Origin: Planctomycetota bacterium
Lineage (GTDB): Bacteria; Planctomycetota; Phycisphaerae; UBA1845; PWPN01
Length of the DNA: 6,393 nt
Reading direction: 5' to 3'
NCBI GenBank assembly: GCA_020346805.1
Contig: CP070790.1
Span: 614,201-620,593, forward strand
The notes under the pieces were generated by a model. It did no database searches. It was not told where the DNA came from and was given only the letters and a program-made list of their open reading frames with translations. This document shows, piece by piece, positions 1 through 5,072 of the stretch. Both the position numbers and the translations under genes were made by a program. How positions within the stretch are numbered: position 1 is the stretch's first letter; each line of letters starts with the position of its first letter.

Positions 1-662
1 ACTCTAAAGAGGTGGGCCACCCAACACCCTTCATTTATTTTCCGCTCCCTAACGGTCGCGGCTAGTTGTGCTTTACCTGCTACTCGGGGCTCTGATGGTC
101 CTTCAATCATTCCCCCATTCATGGCCGCGCGAGCTTGGCCATGCCACGCGAACCACCCGGAGTATTTGCCGTAGCAGAGCAGGCCGGCGAGGACGAAGAC
201 CGTCATCATCTGTTCGTTCTGGCAGGCGATCCACCCGGTGGTGAGATAGTTGGCGGGGTGGACGGCAAAGAATATTCCGGCCAGGGTGGCCCAGCGGATA
301 TTACCCAGGACGGCGTTAGTGATCAGCACAACCAGGGTGGCGGCGAGAATAGTCCAGGCGAGGGAGAAGGCATGCATGATATCGGGCCGCCATTGGCCGA
401 CAACGTATTGGAGGCGCATGAGGAAGAAGGCCAGGGGTCGGAAGAAGAAGAGGTCGGCCTGTTCCTGCCACCACATGCGGACGCGGCGGGTGTGCCCGCC
501 GAGGTGGGAGGCCTCGACCAGGGAGCGGAAGGAGAAGTCACCATCGCGGAGTTCGGCACGGTGATTGAAATCGTCGAGCAGCAGGCCGAAGCGGAGGGTT
601 TGGCCGTGGAGCAGGATAACGGCCAGGATGATCAGTAGGATGGGAAAGAGGTATTGTTTCAT
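1..662 (-). CDS. N-terminal part of a GT-C-like multi-spanning membrane protein; 3' end runs into repeats and the window edge
   Basis: My own reverse-strand translation from ATG at 662 is open to position 1 (about 220 codons); an in-frame TAA lies just upstream at 674-672. Residues 4-19 form a hydrophobic segment. An acidic pair D30-D31 with H34 follows in the first loop, then an FFRPLAFF segment at 73-80. Further membrane segments lie at about 97-118, 124-134 and 152-164, with an HPAN motif at 135-138 and a WIACQNE motif at 144-150. This order (loop DD, RPL, HP..., W-I-x-x-x-x-E) is typical of GT-C fold glycosyltransferases of the PMT/TMTC type, which move sugars from lipid-linked donors on the outer face of the membrane. 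Such proteins usually exceed 450 residues. Residues after about 172 lose all membrane character and are encoded by repeat DNA, so the gene is probably truncated (a pseudogene) or misjoined. Codons are strongly C/G-ending, more so than in the flippase at the other end. No Shine-Dalgarno site is seen. The exact family and substrate are unknown. Confidence 0.68.
   Translation of the reverse strand, partial: MKQYLFPILLIILAVILLHGQTLRFGLLLDDFNHRAELRDGDFSFRSLVEASHLGGHTRRVRMWWQEQADLFFFRPLAFFLMRLQYVVGQWRPDIMHAFSLAWTILAATLVVLITNAVLGNIRWATLAGIFFAVHPANYLTTGWIACQNEQMMTVFVLAGLLCYGKYSGWFAWHGQARAAMNGGMIEGPSEPRVAGKAQLAATVRERKINEGCWVAHLFR
41..65 (+). repeat. Interspersed repeat with ACGGTCGCGGC core, copy 1
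   Basis: The 25 bases match 2532-2556 at 21 positions in the same orientation, with an exact 11-base core at 52-62. The unit is not itself a strong palindrome. It lies in the repeat cluster at the truncated end of the membrane-protein gene. Similar short repeats are, to my recollection, common between genes in planctomycete genomes; that is background knowledge and was not tested here. Confidence 0.55.
120..143. repeat. REP-like inverted repeat, CATGGCC arms
   Basis: Arms CATGGCC (120-126) and GGCCATG (137-143) pair perfectly over 7 bp. Inside them, GC at 129-130 pairs with GC at 133-134 after a two-base mismatch. The unit marks the point where the membrane-protein frame stops looking like a membrane protein, so it may be the junction of a repeat insertion. 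Confidence 0.5.
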
Positions 663-682
663 GGTTCTAATTTATTGAACCG

Positions 683-711
683 CCATAGCGCCAAGCAATA
701 ACAAACGTCAA
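683..711 (-). promoter_or_regulatory. Candidate promoter for the minus-strand membrane-protein gene
   Basis: On the minus strand a TTGACG hexamer (711-706) is a five-of-six match to the sigma-70 -35 box. It is followed 17 bases later by a poor -10 candidate, CTATGG (688-683). The transcript would begin roughly 15-20 bases upstream of the ATG at 662. The -10 box is weak, so this is only a candidate. Confidence 0.3.
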
Positions 712-717
712 CCCACA

Positions 718-745
718 CCCCCTCAATCCCCTATTGTTGAGGGGG
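718..745. repeat. Perfect 9-bp inverted repeat in the divergent spacer
   Basis: CCCCCTCAA (718-726) and TTGAGGGGG (737-745) pair perfectly around a 10-base loop. No run of T follows on either strand, so it is not a classic intrinsic terminator. It sits between two divergent genes, so it is more likely a palindromic repeat or a regulatory structure. Confidence 0.55.
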
Positions 746-752
746 GATGTTT

Positions 753-768
753 GTGCCGCGTGCGGCAC
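753..768. repeat. Short perfect hairpin GTGCCGC-GT-GCGGCAC
   Basis: Two 7-bp arms (753-759 and 762-768) are separated by only two bases, giving a near-continuous GC-rich palindrome 7 bp after the preceding hairpin. There is no T tract downstream. It could be a repeat unit or a dimeric protein-binding site; the sequence does not decide. Confidence 0.5.
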
Positions 769-796
769 CGCAAAACACAGATAAGCAAAATCACTC

Positions 797-824
797 CCCC
801 ACCTCTAAAGAGATGGGGCACCCA
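797..824. repeat. Palindromic repeat CTCTAAAGAG type, copy 2
   Basis: The stem 797-806 / 809-818 pairs at 9 of 10 positions around a central AA, with one C-A mismatch at 802/813. The right half and its flank (803-824) match positions 2-23 at 20 of 22 bases in the same orientation. Hairpin symmetry plus a second copy at the window's left edge identifies it as an interspersed palindromic repeat. It lies about 100 bp upstream of guaA. Confidence 0.6.
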
Positions 825-911
825 TGCGTATTATCAGCAGTCGAATCTTACCGGTGTAGGCGGGTACTAACAAGCGGGTTAGGTAAAGCTAGCGGGACGA
901 CAGAATTTGTT

Positions 912-917
912 TATAAT
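912..917 (+). promoter_or_regulatory. Consensus -10 box directly in front of guaA
   Basis: TATAAT matches the sigma-70 -10 consensus exactly and ends 6 bases before the guaA ATG at 924. Transcription would be expected to start at about 923-926, on or next to the start codon, giving a leaderless or nearly leaderless mRNA. No convincing -35 hexamer is seen at 16-18 bp spacing, and no purine-rich ribosome site lies between 890 and 923. It could be a chance match, but its position agrees with the missing Shine-Dalgarno site. Confidence 0.45.
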
Positions 918-923
918 TGCCAT

Positions 924-2471
924 ATGAACGAGACTATTGCCATTCTGGATTTCGGGAGTCAATACTCACAACTGATTGCCCGGCGGGTGCGGGAGAACCG
1001 GGTATTCAGTGTAGTGTGCCCGCCGACGATTTCCCCAAAACAACTAAGCGAAATGAAGGTGGTGGGCCTGATCTTTTCGGGCGGGCCGGCCAGCGTATAC
1101 GAAACGGATGCTCCGCAGGCAAATAAGGGATTGCTGGAGATGGGCCTGCCGATATTGGGGATCTGCTATGGAATGCAAATGAGCTGCAAGCTACTGGGGG
1201 CAAAGGTGGATTCCAATCCGGCACGTGAATACGGGCGAGTGCAACTGGAGGTGCTGGATAACAGCGATTTGTTGGCCCATGTGCCGGCAGGAACGAATGT
1301 GTGGATGAGTCATGGTGATATGGTGCAGCGGGTGACTTCGGATTTTTTGCCGTTGGCAAAGACGGCCAATTGCCCGATAGCGGCGGTTCGTCACAAGGAT
1401 CGGCCGATTTTCGGCGTACAATTTCATCCTGAGGTAACACATACGCCGTGCGGCGGACAGATACTGCGTAACTTCCTGTACGAGATCTGCGGCTGCAAAG
1501 GTGATTGGGAAGTAGGGAACTTTATCGATGATGCCATTCGTTCGATACGCGAGCGGGTTGGCCCGACGGACCGGGTGATCTGCGGGCTGTCGGGTGGAGT
1601 GGACAGCAGCGTGACGGCTACTTTGATCCATGAGGCCATCGGGGATCGGCTGGTATGCATCTTCGTGGACAACGGGCTGCTGCGGAAAAACGAGGTGGAG
1701 TTGGTGGAATCGACTTTCCGGGATCATTTCAAGATCGATCTTCGGGTAGCGAGGTCGGCGGATCGATTTTTAAGCAAGCTGGCGGGGGTGGTCGATCCGC
1801 AGGAGAAGCGGAGGATAATCGGTCGTGAATTCATAGAGGTTTTCAAGTCTGAATCAGCGGCTATTCCCAACGCCCGATTTTTGGCCCAGGGGACGTTGTA
1901 TCCGGATGTAATCGAATCGGGAGAGGGCCTGGCGGGCAAGGCGGACAATATCAAGCTGCATCATAATGTCGGCGGGCTGCCGGACGAGCTGGGATTCGAG
2001 TTGATTGAGCCGCTGCGGGACTTGTTCAAGGACGAAGTTCGCAAAGCGGGTGAGCGTCTGGGTTTACCGGAAGAGATGGTGTGGCGTCATCCGTTCCCGG
2101 GACCGGGTTTGGCGGTGCGTATTATCGGCGAGGTTACGCCGGCACGGGTGGCATTGCTGCAGGAGGTGGACGATATTGTAATCGACGAAATTCGGTCGGC
2201 AGGCTGGTATCGCAAGATCGCCCAGGCCTTTGCCACGCTGCTGCCGGTAAGTGCGGTCGGGGTCATGGGCGACGGCAGGAGTTATGAAGGGCAGCAGGTG
2301 GCGGCGATACGGTTAGTGGAGACCACCGATTTCATGACCGCTGACTGGGTACATATCGATCACGAAATACTGGCCCGCATTTCATCGCGGATTATGAATG
2401 AAGTGAAGGGTATCAATAGAGTGACCTACGATATATCCAGCAAGCCGCCGAGCACGATTGAATGGGAATAA
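924..2471 (+). CDS. guaA: GMP synthase (glutamine-hydrolysing)
   Basis: This 515-residue protein converts XMP to GMP in the cytoplasm, using ATP and ammonia released from glutamine; it is the last step of de novo guanine nucleotide synthesis. Residues 4-190 form a class I glutamine amidotransferase domain with GGPASVY (53-59), nucleophile C81 in GICYG, and H168/E170 in QFHPEV. Residues from about 205 form the ATP-pyrophosphatase domain with P-loop SGGVDSS (223-229). The C-terminal dimerisation domain includes [11 protein letters not shown] (389-399) and ends in the family's typical PSTIEWE tail. Length is normal and all key residues are present. The frame is open back to an ATG at 747, but those 59 extra codons are repeat DNA and the family homology begins at 924, so 924 is chosen. 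No Shine-Dalgarno site is seen; a TATAAT box sits 6 nt upstream. No purine riboswitch is recognisable, and the gene appears to stand alone. Confidence 0.97.
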   Translation: MNETIAILDFGSQYSQLIARRVRENRVFSVVCPPTISPKQLSEMKVVGLIFSGGPASVYETDAPQANKGLLEMGLPILGICYGMQMSCKLLGAKVDSNPAREYGRVQLEVLDNSDLLAHVPAGTNVWMSHGDMVQRVTSDFLPLAKTANCPIAAVRHKDRPIFGVQFHPEVTHTPCGGQILRNFLYEICGCKGDWEVGNFIDDAIRSIRERVGPTDRVICGLSGGVDSSVTATLIHEAIGDRLVCIFVDNGLLRKNEVELVESTFRDHFKIDLRVARSADRFLSKLAGVVDPQEKRRIIGREFIEVFKSESAAIPNARFLAQGTLYPDVIESGEGLAGKADNIKLHHNVGGLPDELGFELIEPLRDLFKDEVRKAGERLGLPEEMVWRHPFPGPGLAVRIIGEVTPARVALLQEVDDIVIDEIRSAGWYRKIAQAFATLLPVSAVGVMGDGRSYEGQQVAAIRLVETTDFMTADWVHIDHEILARISSRIMNEVKGINRVTYDISSKPPSTIEWE

Positions 2472-2531
2472 ATGGTAAAACGTTTAACAGAATTTATTAC
2501 AATAACGCACAACCTTCAACAAACAGTGATT

Positions 2532-2556
2532 TCTGCTTCCTCACGGTCGCGGCCAG
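2532..2556 (+). repeat. Interspersed repeat with ACGGTCGCGGC core, copy 2
   Basis: It matches 41-65 at 21 of 25 bases in the same orientation, including the full 11-base core (2543-2553). It occupies the 143-bp spacer between guaA and the thioesterase gene. No clear intrinsic terminator for guaA is visible in this spacer. Confidence 0.55.
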
Positions 2557-2614
2557 CTCATGATACGTTTTTCAAACAATTTCCCGGTATCAAAGATGCA
2601 AATAAGAGCCTGCC

Positions 2615-3004
2615 ATGAAAGAACAAATAAAAGAATGTGAGATTGAGATACGGGCGCGATACGCAGAATGCGATGCGATGGGGGTTCTGCATCATGCCAA
2701 ATACTTTGAGTATTTCGAGATGGCCAGGACGGAGCTGCTGCGGGCAAACGGAGTGCGCTATCGCGATCTGGAGGAACGGGGTGTATTTTTCGTAGTGGCC
2801 AAGACGGAATGCAAATTCCTCAAACCGGTTCGTTACGACGACGTGGTGAAAATCAAGGTCCGCATAACTCGGCAAACACAGGCGCGGATCGATCATGAAT
2901 ATAAATTATATCGCGACGGGGTATTGTTATGTGAAGCATCAACTGTGCTGGCGTGTGTAAACGGTGCGGGACAAGTCATACCCATCCCCGAAGATATGAA
3001 ATGA
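2615..3004 (+). CDS. YbgC/FadM-like acyl-CoA thioesterase (hotdog fold)
   Basis: The 129-residue length is typical of single-domain 4-hydroxybenzoyl-CoA thioesterase-family proteins, which hydrolyse acyl-CoA (sometimes acyl-ACP) thioesters in the cytoplasm as hotdog multimers. The N-terminal signature RYAECDAMGVLHHAKYFEYF (15-34) carries the conserved catalytic Asp (D20) and the following His (H27). It is followed by the helix EMARTELLRANG and the β-strand region around residues 60-120, including FVVAKTECKFLKPVRYDD. There is no signal peptide or membrane segment. A weak purine stretch AAGAG (2604-2608) lies 6 nt before the ATG. The stop codon is 7 nt from the next start, so the two genes are almost certainly co-transcribed. 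The acyl substrate cannot be read from the sequence; short-chain, aromatic or fatty acyl-CoA are all possible. Confidence 0.88.
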   Translation: MKEQIKECEIEIRARYAECDAMGVLHHAKYFEYFEMARTELLRANGVRYRDLEERGVFFVVAKTECKFLKPVRYDDVVKIKVRITRQTQARIDHEYKLYRDGVLLCEASTVLACVNGAGQVIPIPEDMK

Positions 3005-3007
3005 GGT
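3003..3007 (+). promoter_or_regulatory. Ribosome binding site for the DUF89 gene, overlapping the upstream stop
   Basis: GAGGT overlaps the TGA stop of the thioesterase gene (3002-3004) and lies 4 nt before the ATG at 3012. It is the clearest Shine-Dalgarno-like site in the window. The arrangement suggests translational coupling of the two genes. Confidence 0.5.
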
Positions 3008-3011
3008 AATA

Positions 3012-4070
3012 ATGGCGGTTTTATGTCAGTTGGAAGACCCGGAGGGGTATCAGTCATTTAGTTGGGGATTGAAAGATGATCCCGAAGATCTTTCCTATTG
3101 GCTGAATTTATTCGCCAACTTTCCCAAACATATAGAATCGCAGCTGCGCGAAGATGGTTTGTTGAACAAAGATAATGAGCTACGCTGGCAGGAACTGTGT
3201 ATTGAATATGAAGCGGGCATTACCACCCGGCGAAACAACCCGGCCGATTTCGGCAAAGTAAACACCCTGACCTTATGTCAATTTCGACAATCGATGCTGG
3301 GCAAGTTCGGCTTCAACGATCCGTACAAAATCGTCAAGCAATATGAAAATGCCGCTGCGGTGAGGATGTACCCGGACATCATCAAAGTTATCGATGAAAC
3401 CACCGACGAGAAGCGATGGGACATGCTTTTTCGCGGCCTGTTTGCAGGAAACATCTTCGACATGGGGTCACCGAAAACCATCGAGATGTACAAGCGCGGG
3501 CAGATTGATTTTTTATCCGCATTGGAGCAGGTTCCCTCGCGCCCGTGGTTTATCGACGATACCGATGCGGTACGAAGTATGCTGGAATCGGCCAACCGGT
3601 GGAGACAAGTGCTTTTCTTTGTTGATAATGCGGGGCCGGACATCGTGCTCGGCGTGATTCCGCCGGTTCGTGAGATGGCCCGCAAGGGCATGCGAGTTGT
3701 GCTGGCGGCCAATTCCACCGCGGCTTTGAACGATATCACCATTAAGGAGTTGAATCCGCTTTTGGAGCAGTTATCGGGATGCGACTCGGTATTGGCCGAT
3801 TTGATTAAAGATAAGCTGATCACCACGGTTGATTCCGGGGGAGATATGCCTTTGATCGATTTGAGCCGAATCAGCGATGAGTGTAATGCTGCTGCTGCCG
3901 ATAGCGACCTGATAGTGTTGGAGGGTATGGGGCGCGGCGTGGAAAGCAACTGGGATCAAAAGTTCAAATGCGACGTGTTTCGGTTGGCGTTTATAAAAGA
4001 CGAAGTAGTAGCCAAATGGCAGGGGGCAAAATTATTCGACGCAATCTGCAGATTCGATCCGGTTAAGTAA
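3012..4070 (+). CDS. DUF89 subfamily II metal-dependent phosphatase (PANK4/At2g17340-like)
   Basis: This 352-residue soluble protein has the DUF89/ARMT1-like core. Metal-binding D205-N206 lie in FFVDNAGPDIVLGV, and a second N240-D241 pair lies in the LAANSTAALND region. Further conserved segments are VDSGGDMPLIDLS (273-285), VLEGMGRGVESN (302-313), and a C-terminal FIKD...LFDAICRF block (327-348). From memory these blocks match the plant At2g17340 and human PANK4 C-terminal phosphatase type rather than the ARMT1 type. That subfamily is described as damage-control phosphatases acting on 4'-phosphopantetheine and its oxidised or otherwise damaged forms, and needs a divalent or transition metal. 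The all-helical N-terminal region (about 20-170) is also typical. The gene directly follows an acyl-CoA thioesterase, which fits a role in CoA homeostasis. No kinase domain is present. The true substrate is inferred, and other phosphometabolites are possible. The 3' end overlaps the convergent glycosyltransferase gene by 39 bp. Confidence 0.85.
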   Translation: MAVLCQLEDPEGYQSFSWGLKDDPEDLSYWLNLFANFPKHIESQLREDGLLNKDNELRWQELCIEYEAGITTRRNNPADFGKVNTLTLCQFRQSMLGKFGFNDPYKIVKQYENAAAVRMYPDIIKVIDETTDEKRWDMLFRGLFAGNIFDMGSPKTIEMYKRGQIDFLSALEQVPSRPWFIDDTDAVRSMLESANRWRQVLFFVDNAGPDIVLGVIPPVREMARKGMRVVLAANSTAALNDITIKELNPLLEQLSGCDSVLADLIKDKLITTVDSGGDMPLIDLSRISDECNAAAADSDLIVLEGMGRGVESNWDQKFKCDVFRLAFIKDEVVAKWQGAKLFDAICRFDPVK

Positions 4071-5057
4071 CACATCCACAAATAAAGTTACGGCAGCGGA
4101 TATCATGCCGAGAAACTGGGGGAAGAAACGTTTGGGATTTACCAAAGAAAAGCCAAGCAAAGACAAGGCGATAACGGTCAGGCTGTAACCGATTACCAGC
4201 CTGTCGCCGATACGTACGAAGCCGTTGCGGGTCATAATACGCACATAATGACGCACGATCATCTGACCGAAAAGATACGAAGGGGGTCTACTGGAAGGAT
4301 CGACATAATGCACGGCTTTGGCCTTGCAGGACCGCACGATCCAGCCTCGGGCGCTCATCCGATAGGCCATATCCCGATCTTCGCCCAGAGCATAGCCGGA
4401 CAACGCCTCATCAAATGCATTTTCGAGCAGGGCCGAGCGCCTGAAGGCCATGGTGGCGCCGGCAATTTTCCAGGTTGGCATCGTCCTATTACGATCATGT
4501 AGAGACTCCGGTATCGGTGCAGGCGAACATGTACGCGGTTTCAAAGCCCACCAGCCGGCTATACGATACACATAATCGATGATTCGGGTACTCAGTGTAG
4601 GCGACTGAGATTTGCTCAAACTGCCCTCAGTACCCACAATTGCGCCGGCGGTATCGTCGGCATATAACTGCAGGATTTCACGGCAAAATTGGGGGTCGAG
4701 GACAACATCGTCATCAAGGAACTGGATTATATCACCGTGGGCGCGACGGACGGCCAGATTTCTAGATTTGGGCAAACCGGGCTTATCTTTACGGAGATAT
4801 TCAAATGAAATACCGGCCGATCTACAGCTTTGGGTCATCGATTCCAATTCTTGATCATTTAATCGGCCATCGTCAACTACTATTAACTCCATAGGGGGAA
4901 CAGATTGACGAACCACGGATTGAACACAGACCGATAATGATTGAGGACGATTACACGTACAAATCACCGCGGTGAGAGTTGGAAGTTTTCCTGCTTTTAC
5001 GGAATCACCTGATATTGCCCTTAAGTTTGATGTTGATTTTTGTGTAGTGCAAATCAT
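4032..5057 (-). CDS. Family 2 glycosyltransferase with C-terminal membrane anchor
   Basis: The protein has 341 residues. A GT-A fold catalytic domain begins at about residue 27 with TAVICTCNRP, followed by ELIVVDDGR (57-65), KPGLPKSRNLA (92-102) and the nucleotide-sugar/metal-binding DDD motif (115-117) in IQFLDDDVVLD. Later come WKIAGATMAFRRSALL and the acceptor-side GEDRDMAYR block, the usual E-D signature of inverting GT2 enzymes. Two hydrophobic segments near the C-terminus (LVIGYSLTVIALSLLGFSLV and FFPQFLGMISAAVTLFVDVL) probably tether it to the inner membrane with the catalytic domain in the cytoplasm. It likely adds a sugar to a lipid-linked surface polysaccharide. Its start lies 15 nt after the flippase stop, so both belong to one minus-strand operon. 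No good Shine-Dalgarno site is visible. Donor and acceptor sugars cannot be told. Confidence 0.9.
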   Translation of the reverse strand: MICTTQKSTSNLRAISGDSVKAGKLPTLTAVICTCNRPQSLSVCVQSVVRQSVPPMELIVVDDGRLNDQELESMTQSCRSAGISFEYLRKDKPGLPKSRNLAVRRAHGDIIQFLDDDVVLDPQFCREILQLYADDTAGAIVGTEGSLSKSQSPTLSTRIIDYVYRIAGWWALKPRTCSPAPIPESLHDRNRTMPTWKIAGATMAFRRSALLENAFDEALSGYALGEDRDMAYRMSARGWIVRSCKAKAVHYVDPSSRPPSYLFGQMIVRHYVRIMTRNGFVRIGDRLVIGYSLTVIALSLLGFSLVNPKRFFPQFLGMISAAVTLFVDVLLNRIESADCVE

Positions 5058-5072
5058 GACATTTAAGGCTGC

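Larger units (their letters stand above)
1..145. repeat. Cluster of short palindromic/interspersed repeat units
   Basis: This stretch is built from several short pieces and does not look like normal coding sequence. Positions 2-23 match 803-824 at 20 of 22 bases. Positions 41-65 match 2532-2556 at 21 of 25 bases. Positions 120-143 form an inverted repeat. Two of the pieces therefore recur between genes in this window, which is how interspersed intergenic repeats behave. The minus-strand membrane-protein frame remains open through the cluster, probably by chance. The outer boundary is unknown because the first unit is cut by the window edge. The cluster could be a composite non-autonomous mobile element or simply accumulated intergenic repeats. 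Confidence 0.6.

Noticed and set aside
135..638. Plus-strand open frame of 167 codons rich in Glu, Gly and Asp
   Set aside because: It is the antisense of the Leu/Phe/Val-rich membrane protein on the minus strand. Its acidic low-complexity make-up is the usual mirror image of membrane helices, and it has no recognisable domain.
718..745. Hairpin considered as an intrinsic terminator
   Set aside because: No T-rich tract follows on either strand, and it lies between two divergent starts where no transcript should end.
1..824. Repeat units considered as a CRISPR array
   Set aside because: Only two copies of each unit, hundreds of bases apart, with coding sequence in between and no regular spacers.
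827..923. Possible purine or other riboswitch upstream of guaA
   Set aside because: No recognisable conserved purine riboswitch core or three-way junction, and the TATAAT box next to the ATG leaves no leader if it is functional.
1191..1727. Long minus-strand open frames within guaA
   Set aside because: GuaA is complete and fully conserved on the plus strand here; the reverse frames show no domain, promoter or ribosome site.
2472..2614. Possible small gene or terminator after guaA
   Set aside because: Only short AT-rich imperfect inversions (2467-2499) and a repeat copy are seen; no GC-rich stem with a T tract and no credible small frame.
3278..3949. Minus-strand open frame of 223 codons inside the DUF89 gene
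   Set aside because: Ser/Ile-rich with no motif. The plus-strand frame carries all conserved DUF89 blocks across the same region.
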